Part shown: positions 25,913 to 35,457 of the stretch, piece by piece | How positions within the stretch are numbered: the stretch's first letter is position 1 | Layout: each line of letters begins with the position of its first letter | Source of the DNA: Natronobacterium haloterrestre | Lineage (GTDB): Archaea; Halobacteriota; Halobacteria; Halobacteriales; Natrialbaceae | NCBI RefSeq assembly: GCF_900112205.1 | Contig: NZ_FOKW01000002.1 | Coordinates: 465,201-529,200, forward strand | Reading direction: 5' to 3' | Length of the DNA: 64,000 nt | The notes under the pieces: generated by a model | Seen by the model: only the letters and a program-made list of their open reading frames with translations | Databases searched by the model: none | What the model was told of the DNA's origin: nothing | Program-made: the position numbers and the translations under genes

Positions 25913-26638
25913 ATGGAACTGCAAGAAACGACGGCCGTCGTCACCGGCGGCACCCGCGGAATCGGCCGCGCCGTCGCCCTCGCGTTCGCCGAGGCGGGCG
26001 CGACGGTCGTGATCGGCGCTCGAGACGAATCCGACGTCTCCGAGACCGTTACGGCGCTCGAGGATCGACTGGAATCGGCCGACCGATCCGGCGCGGCCGC
26101 CGCGGGGCTCCGGACGGACGTCCGCGACGAGTACGACGTCGAGCGACTCGTCGAGACCGCCTCGCGGACGGGCGACTCGAGCGGGATCGACGTCGTGGTC
26201 GCCGCGGCGGGCGTCTACCACGGCGACGCGGGCGAGACGCCGACCGACGAGGAGTCGTACACCGCGCTCGACGACCACTGGCAGATCAACGGGCGCGGCG
26301 TGTTCGCGACGATCCGCGAGTCTCTGCCGCACTTGAACGACGGAGCACGGGTGCTCGTCCCGACGGGAGCGATCGCCCGCGACCCCAAGCCCGGATACGG
26401 TTCCTACGCGATCTCGAAGGCGACCGCGGAGGCGGTCGCCCGGGGGTTCGCCGCCGACACCCAGTACACGGTCGGCTGTCTGGACCCGGGACAGGTCGCG
26501 ACGGCCCTCTCGGGCGGTGGCGGCCGCGACCCCGAGGACGTCGCCGGGATGTTCGTCTGGGGGGCGACCGACGCGGACCGGGACGTCCTGGACGGGAACG
26601 TGCTCGGCCTCGCCGAGTGGAAACGCGCGACGCGGTGA
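25913..26638 (+). CDS. SDR family NAD(P)-dependent oxidoreductase
   Basis: A 241-residue short-chain dehydrogenase with VVTGGTRGIGRAVALAFAEA at residues 10-29, an Arg after beta-2 (VIGARDES) that hints at NADP, and the catalytic tyrosine and lysine in GSYAISKATAEAVARG. The usual catalytic serine position reads VLVPTGAIAR, so Thr may replace it. The long open frame upstream of the ATG at 25913 is antisense shadow of the FNT gene. The substrate is unknown. It is convergent with the DUF2339 gene, 16 bases away. Confidence 0.9.
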   Translation: MELQETTAVVTGGTRGIGRAVALAFAEAGATVVIGARDESDVSETVTALEDRLESADRSGAAAAGLRTDVRDEYDVERLVETASRTGDSSGIDVVVAAAGVYHGDAGETPTDEESYTALDDHWQINGRGVFATIRESLPHLNDGARVLVPTGAIARDPKPGYGSYAISKATAEAVARGFAADTQYTVGCLDPGQVATALSGGGGRDPEDVAGMFVWGATDADRDVLDGNVLGLAEWKRATR

Positions 26639-26654
26639 CGGGGTCGCAAGTCGA

Positions 26655-28565
26655 TCAGTTCTCGTCGTCGCTTCCGCCGGGATCGCCCTCTGGGGTCGGC
26701 CCGTCGCTCCCGATCCCGAGGGCGTCGCTCACCGCGTTCGGCGTTACGCTCACGTCCGACCGGGACCGCGCGTAGGCGTAGGAGGCGATCAGCAGGACGA
26801 CTCCGAGGACGAGAAACGACAGCGTCCTGGCGACGGTATCCAGGTCTCGCGTGTCCAGCAGGAATACCTTCGTCGTAGCGAGGCCGAAGACGCCGATAGC
26901 CAGCGCCCGGAGGCCGCGAACCTCGAGCGCGAAGCCCGCGGCGAGCAGGGCCAGGCCCAGCAGGACCCAGGCGATCGACACTCCCACGCCGGAGAACTCG
27001 AGGGCGAGAACGACGGCGGCCAGTCCGGTGGCGACGGTCGCGTACACCCCCTCGAGCGGCGGGACGTATCGGCTGTCGTCTTCGACAGTCGGCCGGGACG
27101 CGACCCACCACGCCAGCCCGTAGAAGACCGCGACGGCGAGCGCGAACGCGACCGGGCGGCCGGTCAGCGTCGCGACCGGGTCGGCCGCGTCGAAGGCCGG
27201 CAACTCGTCCGCGTCGACGGCGAGCAGTTTGAGGACCGTCGCGCCGGCCACGACGTGGCTCCCGAACCGGAATCCGGGCTCCTCGAGCGTCTCCGCTGCT
27301 GTGATCCCGAGACAGACGAGCACGAGCGCGCCGACCGTCGTCGCGAACGTCTCCACCGCCATTGCGACGCCGAGCGCGAGGAAGACGACCGTTCCGGCCG
27401 CTGCGGTGCCGTCGGGTCGCACCGGTCGCCGGTCGGTGACGGCGTAGGTCCCCGCGAGCAGGACGGCGACGACGGCGGGGCCGAGTCCGGCGGCGTCGGC
27501 GTTCCAGTCGCGGACGGCGATCTCGAGCAACACGGCGCCGAAGCCCGCGGCGACGGCCGTGATCGCGACCAGTTGGGCCCGGTACCGTCGCGTCTCGAGG
27601 CGGTCGACGCTCGCGCCCCGGAGGACGTAGCTCCCGGCGAGATAGACGACGAGGGTCGCGACGGAGACGACCGCGATGGCAGCGGCCGGCGGATCGACAT
27701 CGGCGAGCCACAGCAGGAGGACGCCGTAGGAGGCGAACGTACTCGAGAGGACGGGACGACTCCAGCGGGTGACGCTCGCGACGGCGACCAGGCCGCCGGC
27801 GAGCAACAGGACGTACGCGGGCGTCGCAACGAGCGTCGCGGCGTCGGTGCTTATCGCCGCGGTGACGTACCCCAGCAGGAACGCCTCGCCGACGACCAGC
27901 GGCGCGCGGTCCCGGACCGACACGACGGCGGTCGCACCGACCAGCGCCGTCAGCGCGGCGAGGACGACCCACAGCGGCGTCCCGATCGCCTCGCGGTAGC
28001 TCTCGAAGCCGTACGACGCGTAGATGCTGAAGTATGCGACCGCGAGGCCAGCGCCGGCGGCGATCCGGCCCCACCGGACGTATCCCTTCCGGGTCGCGGC
28101 GTAGCGGCCGCCCGCGAACAGCGCGAGCCCGCCGGCCGCGCCGACGGCGACGCGGCCGAGCGGGCCGAGCAGTCCGATCTCGATCGCCAACTGGACGAAG
28201 AAGGCGACGCCGATCACGAGCGCCGCGGCGCCCGCGAGCCCGAGCCAGCGAACGCCGACGGCGAGTTCCCAGTCTCGAGTCGACGTCGAGTCGGCGGAAT
28301 CGGTCGTCGACTCCCGTCCCGACGGATCGGCGGGTTCCTCGCGCCCGCCTTCGCTTACGGCCGCCGACTCGGCGTCGGAGGGCGTGATCGCGTCGGACTC
28401 GACCGTTTCGTCCCGTTCGATCGAGCCGATCGGTTCACTCTCGCCCGACGAGTCGGTCGCGTCCCGCTCGACCGCCCGCTCGAGGGACTCGAGGCGGCGA
28501 CGCAGCGAGTCGACGTCCTCGCGGAGTCGGCGGACCTCGCGACGGAGGTCCTCGTCGTCGGCCAT
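26655..28565 (-). CDS. DUF2339 polytopic membrane protein
   Basis: A 636-residue protein. The N-terminal 35 residues form a coiled coil (EVRRLREDVDSLRRRLESLE), residues 40-95 are acidic and disordered, and the rest has roughly 18-20 membrane helices, starting WLGLAGAAALVIGVAFFVQLA. ARRLRWIGLAL-type repeats such as LALLAAGFALEVRGLRALAI recur. This is the DUF2339 pattern; its function is unknown. The ATG at 28563-28565 precedes the coiled coil. Many spurious antisense frames overlap it. Confidence 0.85.
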   Translation of the reverse strand: MADDEDLRREVRRLREDVDSLRRRLESLERAVERDATDSSGESEPIGSIERDETVESDAITPSDAESAAVSEGGREEPADPSGRESTTDSADSTSTRDWELAVGVRWLGLAGAAALVIGVAFFVQLAIEIGLLGPLGRVAVGAAGGLALFAGGRYAATRKGYVRWGRIAAGAGLAVAYFSIYASYGFESYREAIGTPLWVVLAALTALVGATAVVSVRDRAPLVVGEAFLLGYVTAAISTDAATLVATPAYVLLLAGGLVAVASVTRWSRPVLSSTFASYGVLLLWLADVDPPAAAIAVVSVATLVVYLAGSYVLRGASVDRLETRRYRAQLVAITAVAAGFGAVLLEIAVRDWNADAAGLGPAVVAVLLAGTYAVTDRRPVRPDGTAAAGTVVFLALGVAMAVETFATTVGALVLVCLGITAAETLEEPGFRFGSHVVAGATVLKLLAVDADELPAFDAADPVATLTGRPVAFALAVAVFYGLAWWVASRPTVEDDSRYVPPLEGVYATVATGLAAVVLALEFSGVGVSIAWVLLGLALLAAGFALEVRGLRALAIGVFGLATTKVFLLDTRDLDTVARTLSFLVLGVVLLIASYAYARSRSDVSVTPNAVSDALGIGSDGPTPEGDPGGSDDEN

Positions 28566-28722
28566 GCTGCGTGAGTCGTCTCACGCTCGTAACATAAATC
28601 AGGGGGTGCAGTTGCTCGCTCGGTAACGACTCGTCGGCGACGCCCGCGACTGCTTGCGCACGGACTGGCGTCTCCAGTCGAGGAAAGAACTCCCGCATCA
28701 ATCTACCGCGGGCTCGAGAATA

Positions 28723-29007
28723 TCAGTCGATGTGGCCTTCGCGGCGGAGCTGATCGGCGTCCTGGCTGGTGTAGCGCCACTCGATGGTGGCTTTCTCGTC
28801 CTGCCAGTCCCAGGGTTCGGCGACGACGATGTCGTCCTGCTCGATCCAGGTCCGGTATTTCATGCGCCCCGGAATGCGGCCGAGTCGTTCCTCGCCGTCT
28901 TCGCAGCGCAGTTGCACGTGGTTCCCGCCGAGGTGTTCGGTTACGACGGCGAATACTTCGTCGCTGTTGGGCATACGGAGGTTCCGTCGCCCGGAGTCTT
29001 CTGTCAC
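28723..29007 (-). CDS. eif1A: translation initiation factor aIF-1A
   Basis: A 94-residue OB-fold factor that helps place the initiator tRNA on the small ribosomal subunit. Seen: [20 protein letters not shown], then [19 protein letters not shown] and [19 protein letters not shown], the family core. The length matches archaeal aIF-1A, and the start at 29007 keeps the short basic N-terminal tail RRNLR used for decoding-site contact. Confidence 0.97.
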   Translation of the reverse strand: MTEDSGRRNLRMPNSDEVFAVVTEHLGGNHVQLRCEDGEERLGRIPGRMKYRTWIEQDDIVVAEPWDWQDEKATIEWRYTSQDADQLRREGHID

Positions 29008-29090
29008 AGTCTACCTACGAGCGGAGGACGTTTAAATGGTTGGAGAGCCGTGGTAGCACGACCCATTGGACGACGGCCGAGGGCCGCCGG

Positions 29091-29609
29091 TCACAGCTCG
29101 CGGTCCGAATCCGGGTTTTCCAGGTCCCAGAGGAGTTCCGGGAGGAACGCCTCGAGGTTGTCCACCACTTTCCGCTCGCTGACGTTCAGCCCGTCGCAGT
29201 GATCGTGGGCCGAGTCCCGAATGTCGACGTGGAGGTCGCCGTCCTCGCGCCAGACGGCGAGCGGGAAGACCGAACACCGCGTGGGTTTCCAGTCCTCCTC
29301 GAGGTGCAGCGAACAGAGCCCGTCCTCCCGCAGGAAGGCGCAGGCACAGCCGTCCTCGGCGACGTGGTCCTCGCGGTCCTTCGCCTCGCGGGTGACGAAC
29401 TTTTCGCCGCGGAAGTCGGTCGTGTTCTCGGCGAGGTTGGCCCGCTGGGCGAGTTCGAGGAGGTCCCGGTCGTACAGGAGGACGCCGTGGTGACAGCACC
29501 AGGTACAGTCGTCGACGCACTCGAAGGTGAGGTCCGGATCGAACTCGACGACGACCTCGCGGTCGGGGTAGACTTCGACGCGGTGGGGGACCTCGGTGCT
29601 CACGTCCAC
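29091..29609 (-). CDS. YkgJ family cysteine cluster protein
   Basis: A 172-residue soluble protein with the CxxxCC and spaced-cysteine pattern of the YkgJ/UPF0153 family: CVDDCTWCCHHG at about residues 31-42, then CACAFL, CSLH and TRCSVFPLAVW. These residues probably bind zinc or an iron-sulfur centre. The function is not known. The start is uncertain: GTG at 29607-29609 or GTG at 29601-29603, the latter giving a Ser-Thr-Glu start. It ends 61 bases before the propeller lipoprotein's coding strand region. Confidence 0.8.
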   Translation of the reverse strand: MDVSTEVPHRVEVYPDREVVVEFDPDLTFECVDDCTWCCHHGVLLYDRDLLELAQRANLAENTTDFRGEKFVTREAKDREDHVAEDGCACAFLREDGLCSLHLEEDWKPTRCSVFPLAVWREDGDLHVDIRDSAHDHCDGLNVSERKVVDNLEAFLPELLWDLENPDSDREL

Positions 29610-29685
29610 CGGAAAGCGCCGCGTCCGGAAGTGCCTTTCTCACCGGGACGGTCGCAGCCGAGTCCGGGCCTCCAGCGGGCCGCCG

Positions 29686-31029
29686 TCACCCGCAGTAACA
29701 GTTCGATTCGGGACAGTACGTCGCCTCCCGTCGCCCGAACTCGAGGCCGAGCGCGGCGAGCGAGGCCCGGAGTCGCGACTGGGGCGTCACCTCGGGGCGA
29801 ACCGTTCCGCCCACGGCTCCGGTCGGCGCTTCGCCGGCCTCGATCGTGGCCACGACCTCGCGGCGCTCGTGATCGACGACGGCGACCTGATTCGCCGTCT
29901 GGACCGGCACGTACAGTTTCTCCCGGAAGGGACCCCACGCACCCGATATCGCCTCGCCGCCGACGTCGAGTTCCCGGTCGACCGCCCGCTCCTCGAGGTC
30001 GATCACCGTCACGCTCCCGGCGTCGGGCGTGAACAGGTAGCCGGCCTCGCCGTCAGGAGCGATCTCGCTCGTGATCGGCATCGCCGGCAGACCGTCGGCA
30101 CGGGTGATCCGTGCGACCTCCTTCGGTTCGTCAGGCGTCGAAACGTCCCAGATACTCTCGGACCCCTCCCGGGGGACCTCCGGGTCGGAACCCAGGGTGC
30201 CCTCGCCGTTTTCGACCAGCAATACGTCGCCGGCGAACGACGCCGTACACATGAACGGCAGTACCTGTCCGTCGCCGACCGGATCGCCGACGTCGATTTC
30301 CGCGACGGTCTCGAACGGCTCCGTCCGGACCACCCGGAGGGTCTCGTCGGCGATCTCGGGAACGTAGGCGTACTCGCCCGACGGCTCGAGGGAGACGTCG
30401 CAGGGGCCGGTGTACCCGGTCTCGATCCGGCCGGTCACCTCGCCGAAGGTCTCGCTCTCGCGGTCTGCGTCGATCCGGAAGACCCCGTGGGTTTCGGGCT
30501 CGTCGGGGTCGGGCTCCGGATCGATCGACGTCGACCCGCCGGCGGCGACGATCAGGTGCTGCTCGTCAGGGGTCAGGTTGGGGTAGTTCGGTCCGGCCCC
30601 GGTCCCGACCGCGGCGACGTCCTCGAGCGAGCGGGCCTCGAGCGCCCGCACGCCGCCGGTGACGTTGAGCCAGAGCACGTCGTACCCCGACTCCGCGCTG
30701 GTGCCGTACTGGTTGGCCGGAAACGAGGCGGTCGTATCGATGTGGTGCGTGGCGACTGCCTCGTCTCGCTCGGCGTCGATCACGGTGATCGTCCGATCCC
30801 CGTTGTTGAAGACGTAGACCGTCGGTTCGCCGTCGCCGCCGCTGCCCTCCTCGGCGCCGAAACAGCCGGCAAGCGCGGTAGTCGAACCGACGGCGGCCGA
30901 CGAACGCACGAAGCGACGGCGGTTCAGGCCGTCCTCGAACGGGTTCCGGCGGGTCGGCATCTCGGGGCCGGTATCGTCGTCGCCCTCGGTCTCTCCGCAC
31001 GCCGCGTCCGCGAACCGTCGTCGATCCAT
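29686..31029 (-). CDS. Tat-exported YncE-type beta-propeller lipoprotein
   Basis: A 447-residue protein. A twin-arginine signal and lipobox, NRRRFVRSSAAVGSTTALAG followed by C (about residues 34-54), mark export folded through Tat and lipid anchoring. Seven-bladed propeller repeats of the surface antigen/YncE type follow (VYVFNNGDRTITVIDAERDE, GYLFTPDAGSVTVIDLEERA). The C-terminus ends CPESNCYCG, an unexpected cysteine cluster after the last blade. A second RRRF lies at residues 3-6, so a start nearer the Tat motif is possible. The ligand is unknown. Confidence 0.82.
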   Translation of the reverse strand: MDRRRFADAACGETEGDDDTGPEMPTRRNPFEDGLNRRRFVRSSAAVGSTTALAGCFGAEEGSGGDGEPTVYVFNNGDRTITVIDAERDEAVATHHIDTTASFPANQYGTSAESGYDVLWLNVTGGVRALEARSLEDVAAVGTGAGPNYPNLTPDEQHLIVAAGGSTSIDPEPDPDEPETHGVFRIDADRESETFGEVTGRIETGYTGPCDVSLEPSGEYAYVPEIADETLRVVRTEPFETVAEIDVGDPVGDGQVLPFMCTASFAGDVLLVENGEGTLGSDPEVPREGSESIWDVSTPDEPKEVARITRADGLPAMPITSEIAPDGEAGYLFTPDAGSVTVIDLEERAVDRELDVGGEAISGAWGPFREKLYVPVQTANQVAVVDHERREVVATIEAGEAPTGAVGGTVRPEVTPQSRLRASLAALGLEFGRREATYCPESNCYCG

Positions 31030-31741
31030 GCGGGACGACCGGTTTCCCGAACCACGTCCGCACACTAAAAGACCGACCACCGATCGTCTCCGAGGAGTTC
31101 CGGGGCCCTCGATTAGTATCCCGACTCGTCTCGAGAAGCTGTCAGCACTGCTGCCCGATTTCACTGCCTGCGGGCCAGTACCCTCCAGCGGTTCCTATTC
31201 TTCCTCCTCTATCCCTCGTTTCCAAACGTCAGTCGGTGCTTTTCCGTACGGCGGTGTGTGCGAAACGTCTTTCATCGTCCGTGTCATAGCCAACCTTGGT
31301 AACTACACTCATATATGCCTTTCCGGAAACTAGTCCTAGGTAGCTTTTAACATATAAGGAACGGTCGATGTCCGTTCGGCGTCGTGAGCGGTACGCTCGC
31401 CGTAGCGACGAATACGACGAACGACCGGGGCCCAAACGCTTCGAAACGTCGGATCTTCCGGCGTTCCTCATCCCGGGTGCGTCCTCCGACGACGTGACGA
31501 GTACGTGCTCGACGACGTTCGGCCACGAGGTCATCGACGCGAAGGTGGGAGACGACCGCTGGCCGATACCCTTCTCGAGTGGACTGTACCGGACGAAAAC
31601 CGGACGTCGAAGGCCCTGGTCTCCACTCACCTCTCTCGAAGTAGCGATTCCACCGCCGCATCCGTCGGTTCGTCTCGACTGAACAGTCCGGTACCGTAAC
31701 GTAAGGAAGAGGTATGTGTTAGCAAACAGCATGACAACACG
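31030..31741. other. 712-base region with no convincing gene; two TATA-like stretches
   Basis: Open frames on both strands are present but look like shadows. The segment 31300-31360 is A/T-rich for this genome, with catatatgcc (31310-31319) and ttttaacatataagg (31345-31359), both TATA-like. The ATG at 31368 lies too close to the second to be a leaderless start and opens a 104-residue frame without family features. A small RNA, or a long leader of the ligase gene, is possible. Confidence 0.4.
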
Positions 31742-33217
31742 ATGGACGCCGCAGACATCGTCCAGGCGACACGACGGACGAAAACTCACGAAACGTTCGA
31801 GCGGCGGGTCGCGGTCCAGGCGGCGTCGCTTCGCACGGCGTTCGCGAACGGTCGGTTCGAGGGGGAGTTCCGCGTCGGACTCGAGTTGGAGGGATACGCC
31901 GTCGACGAGGAGGGCCGACTCGCCGAGGCTCCAGAGTCGGCATTCGATGGCGTCTGTGAGCGCGAACTCGGACGACACAACGCCGAACTGAACACGCCAG
32001 CGACGAAATTCGACCCCGGTGGACTCGACGAACAGCGGGGGGCACTCAGGACGCAGTTAACCGAGGTACAGCGAGCCTTCGCGGAAGCCGAACAACGGTT
32101 CGTTACCGACGGTATGTGGACGATTCCGCCGCCCGATGGTGCGATTTCGTACCTGACGGCACGTATCGAAGACGGCGGCGTGGTGCGTCCGGCGAACATG
32201 GCCCCCAGGGCACGGTACTACGCGCTCGACGCCGACATCACCGAACACGGACCGGTCGAACTCGACGTTCCCGGCTGTCGGCGGGAGTTTCCGACGATCC
32301 TCGTCGAGTCGCTCGGCACCTCGATGCAGGTTCACCTCCAGGTCCCGACCGATGCGTTCCCACAGTATTTCAACGCCGCACTGCGAACGGCCGGCCCGGT
32401 CCTTGCGCTCTCGACGAACGCACCGTTCCTTCCGCCCGGACTCTACGACGACGTCGATGCCGAGACCGTTCTCGAGGGCCTCGAGGAATTACGGATTCCG
32501 GTCTTCGAGGCGATGAACGTCACCGAACCTGGGAAAGTTCGACTCCCCCGAGATATCGAACGGCCGGTCGACGTGATCGACCGGTTGGTCGCCGACCGGC
32601 GGTGTGCACCGTACCTCCGCGAGTGGACGGAAACCGGACCCCGTGACGGGTTCGTCGAGGAACACTGGGAACTGTTGCACAAGCAGGGGACCTGCTGGCG
32701 GTGGGTCCGCCCGATCCTGGGGTCCGAGGGACCGCGGATCGAATACCGTCCTCTGCCCGCACAACCCGCCGTCGCCGACGTGATCGGCTTGCATGCACTG
32801 GTCGTCGGTCTCGTTCACGGGATCGTCGTAACGGATCACCCGCTCGAGGAACTGCCCTGGACTGCCGCCAGGGAGTCGCTATACGCCGCGGCGCGCGACG
32901 GTTTCGACGCTGACCTGGCCTGGGTCGATTCCGACGGAACCCGGGTTTCCGATCCCGCCGTGGTCTACGACGAGGTGTTTTCCCTCGCACGCCGAGGGCT
33001 TCGCGACCGGGGGTTCGGGAACGCCCGGATCGACGACCTGCTCGAACCGATCGAAGCACGCTGGGAAACGGGTGCGGTACCCAGTACGTGGAAGCGTCGC
33101 CGGACCCGGGCCCGAATCGACGAGGGTGCCGATATCGCAACCGCGATCGAAGAGACGCAGCGGGAATATTTCCGCCGGGCCGACGCGAAGGGCCCGTTCA
33201 TCGACTGGCTCGAGTAG
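31742..33217 (+). CDS. glutamate--cysteine ligase-like protein (GCS2 fold)
   Basis: A 491-residue protein of the glutamine-synthetase-like carboxylate-amine ligase fold. Seen: [20 protein letters not shown] (first metal-binding Glu strand), [26 protein letters not shown], and [20 protein letters not shown], the order of GCS2-type ligases. Haloarchaea use gamma-glutamylcysteine as main thiol, made by a different GshA; this longer paralogue may ligate another amine to glutamate or another acid. The ATG at 31742 is a good start. Confidence 0.7.
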   Translation: MDAADIVQATRRTKTHETFERRVAVQAASLRTAFANGRFEGEFRVGLELEGYAVDEEGRLAEAPESAFDGVCERELGRHNAELNTPATKFDPGGLDEQRGALRTQLTEVQRAFAEAEQRFVTDGMWTIPPPDGAISYLTARIEDGGVVRPANMAPRARYYALDADITEHGPVELDVPGCRREFPTILVESLGTSMQVHLQVPTDAFPQYFNAALRTAGPVLALSTNAPFLPPGLYDDVDAETVLEGLEELRIPVFEAMNVTEPGKVRLPRDIERPVDVIDRLVADRRCAPYLREWTETGPRDGFVEEHWELLHKQGTCWRWVRPILGSEGPRIEYRPLPAQPAVADVIGLHALVVGLVHGIVVTDHPLEELPWTAARESLYAAARDGFDADLAWVDSDGTRVSDPAVVYDEVFSLARRGLRDRGFGNARIDDLLEPIEARWETGAVPSTWKRRRTRARIDEGADIATAIEETQREYFRRADAKGPFIDWLE

Positions 33218-33281
33218 CCGGCCCCGATACGTTTCCCCGACCGTCGGGCCGAGTTCGATCCAGCCATCCGACCCCTCGCCG

Positions 33282-34010
33282 TCAGTCGCTCCCGTTCCCG
33301 TCGACCACAGTATTCCGGAGCGTTCCCACGCCCTCGTAGGTGATCTCGACGGTGTCGCCGGGTTCGACCAGCCCCGGGTTGGCAGGGCTGCCGAAAGCGA
33401 CGACGTCGCCCGGTCGGAGGATGAATCGCCGCGAAAGGTAGGAGACGATCTCGTAGGGATCGAACAGCATCAGTTCGGTGTTGGCCTCCTGGCGGCGCTC
33501 GCCCGCGACGTCGGTGTGCATATCGATCTCCCGTGGATCGAGGTCGGTCTCGAGCCAGGGGCCGAGCGGGCCGGAGCCGTCGAAGGCCTTGCGCGCGGTC
33601 CGACCCTGCTGGTCGAGGGCGTCGACGTCGTTCATGATCGTGTAACCACGGACGACCTCGGGGACCTCGTCCTCCGGGACGTCGCGACAGCGCCGATCGA
33701 TAACCGCGGCGAGTTCGCCTGCGTAAGTCAGTTCGTCGGTGAATTCGGGGTAGGGGATCGGCTGCTCGTGGCCCAGCAACGACGCCGGCGGCTTGATGAA
33801 GAAGTCCGGCTCCTCCGGGCGCTCGTACTCCATCTGCTCTAGGGTTTCGGCGAAGTTGCGGCCGACGCAGTACAGCGCCGACGGCTCGCAGGGCGGCAGG
33901 AGTCGGCCGTCGACGCCGACCTCGTAGGTGCCGTCGTCGGCGTGAACCGTGCCGTCCTCGTAGCGTCCCGAAACCGGTCCGTCGGGGGTCAGGAGTCGCG
34001 CGAGTCGCAT
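33282..34010 (-). CDS. fumarylacetoacetate hydrolase family protein
   Basis: A 242-residue enzyme of the FAH superfamily, which cleaves or decarboxylates 1,3-dioxo acids with a bound metal. The core motifs are YCVGRNFAETLEQM, DFFIKPPASLLG, ELAAVIDRRCR (acidic metal ligands near EL-TYAGELA), GYTIMNDVDALDQQ and LRPGDVVAFGSPANPG. A 45-residue N-terminal beta segment precedes the core. Its substrate is not visible, and it stands alone between a ligase-like gene (convergent) and a sulfurtransferase (divergent). Confidence 0.88.
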   Translation of the reverse strand: MRLARLLTPDGPVSGRYEDGTVHADDGTYEVGVDGRLLPPCEPSALYCVGRNFAETLEQMEYERPEEPDFFIKPPASLLGHEQPIPYPEFTDELTYAGELAAVIDRRCRDVPEDEVPEVVRGYTIMNDVDALDQQGRTARKAFDGSGPLGPWLETDLDPREIDMHTDVAGERRQEANTELMLFDPYEIVSYLSRRFILRPGDVVAFGSPANPGLVEPGDTVEITYEGVGTLRNTVVDGNGSD

Positions 34011-34119
34011 TGGCGAGTCGGTCGTCGCTCGAGGGTGTTATCGGTGCCGGTCCGGACCGGAGCCACCAACCCATGTGGACTGTTAGCTATTTGTGCCCTC
34101 TCGTGGCCCGACCGAATGC

Positions 34120-35010
34120 ATGACGGCACACGACAGCGACGTCCTGGTTTCGGCGGACTGGGTCGAAGACCACCTCGAGGAGTTCCAGTCGGACGATCCC
34201 GACTATCGGCTCGTCGAGGTCAACAGCCCCGAATCGCCCGACGAGGGCGATTTCCCCTCGCGGTACGAGGAGGGCCACGCCCCGGGCGCGATCGGGCTCC
34301 AGTGGGACGAGGACCTCTCGGACCAGGAGCAACGCGACATCCTCAAGAAAGACGACTTCGAGGAAGTCGTCGGCGAGCACGGCATCGGCGAGGACTCGAC
34401 GGTCGTCTTCTACGGCGACGGCTGGATCCCCAACTGGTTCGCGCTGTTCGCCTACTGGGAGTTCAAGTACTACGGCCACGAGGACGCCCGGGTCCTCGAT
34501 GGCGGGAAAGATTACTGGGTGAACGAGGAGTATCCGCTGACCGACGAGGCGCCCGATTTCCCCTCCCAGGAGTATACTGCGAGGGGCCCCTTCGAGAGCA
34601 TCCGCGCGTACAAGGACGACGTCGATCAGGCCCGCGAGGCCGGCATCCCGATGGTCGACGTCCGCTCGCCGGAGGAGTTCTCCGGCGAGATCATCGCCCC
34701 CGAGGGACTACAGGAGACCGCCCAGCGGGGCGGGCACATCCCCGGCGCGTCGAACGTGCCGGTCAAGACGAACCTGCGCGACGACGGCCGGTTCAAGGAT
34801 CCCGACGAACTCGAGGAGATGTACGCCGACGCGGGGATCGACGGCGACGAATCCGTCGTCACCTACTGTCGGGTCGGCGAGCGGTCGGCGATCGCCTGGT
34901 TCACGCTCCACGAGTTGCTCGGCTACGAGGACGTGCACAACTACGACGGCTCCTGGACGGAGTGGGGGAATCTGATCCGCGCGCCGATCGAGAAAGGGTC
35001 CGGTGACTGA
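34120..35010 (+). CDS. sulfurtransferase with two rhodanese domains
   Basis: A 296-residue thiosulfate or 3-mercaptopyruvate sulfurtransferase. The N-terminal inactive rhodanese domain (about 5-140) has HAPGAIGLQWDEDL. The C-terminal domain has the persulfide-forming cysteine in VVTYCRVGERSAIAWF; the CRVGER loop differs from the CRKGVT of mammalian rhodanese. HIPGASNVPV is the second hallmark. The ATG at 34120 opens into the conserved VLVSADWVEDHL. Confidence 0.93.
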   Translation: MTAHDSDVLVSADWVEDHLEEFQSDDPDYRLVEVNSPESPDEGDFPSRYEEGHAPGAIGLQWDEDLSDQEQRDILKKDDFEEVVGEHGIGEDSTVVFYGDGWIPNWFALFAYWEFKYYGHEDARVLDGGKDYWVNEEYPLTDEAPDFPSQEYTARGPFESIRAYKDDVDQAREAGIPMVDVRSPEEFSGEIIAPEGLQETAQRGGHIPGASNVPVKTNLRDDGRFKDPDELEEMYADAGIDGDESVVTYCRVGERSAIAWFTLHELLGYEDVHNYDGSWTEWGNLIRAPIEKGSGD

Positions 35011-35189
35011 ACGGAGTGCCGGGCTCTCGAGCGTTCGAGCGGCGGGCGGAGTGGGCCGTGATCACGCCGAGGGAGGACTAATCGAGTCCTCGAGACCGAT
35101 CAGCCGCGAACCCACCGACGGGAGCGGCCCCGCGTCCGCCGGCCAGCGCAAGCCGCGGGCGTTTTCCGTCCGTTCCCCTTCCCTCGGGT

Positions 35190-35393
35190 ATGTCGACGAA
35201 CGCTGACGGCTGGTCCGATCTGCTGGAACATCTGAGCCTCGCCACGACGGTGCTGGACGCGTCGATGGAGTTGTCGAAGGGGCGGCGAAAGAGCGGCGCG
35301 GCGCTGCTCGGAGCGGCAGCGCTCTCCTCGCGGATCCCCGGCCTGGGGACCGCGGTATCGATCCTGATCCGGCTCTCCCGACGGCTCCGCTGA
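35190..35393 (+). CDS. 67-residue hypothetical protein with hydrophobic centre
   Basis: A small protein with an amphipathic N-terminus (WSDLLEHLSLATTVLDASME), a basic turn KGRRK and a hydrophobic stretch SGAALLGAAALSSRIPGLGTAVSILIRLS, of which ALLGAAALSSRIPGLGTAV could enter the membrane, ending in RRLR. The codon use suits real coding sequence. No family is recognised with confidence. Confidence 0.5.
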   Translation: MSTNADGWSDLLEHLSLATTVLDASMELSKGRRKSGAALLGAAALSSRIPGLGTAVSILIRLSRRLR

Positions 35394-35457
35394 TCGCCGT
35401 CGAGCACGCGTTACACGGTACTGGAACCGACCGGGAACCGACCGATAGCGGCCCGTC

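Noticed and set aside
31368..31682. A 104-codon frame after a TATA-like stretch
   Set aside because: The TATA would place the transcript start after the ATG, the composition is Arg/Ser/Pro-rich shadow, and a competing frame covers the other strand.
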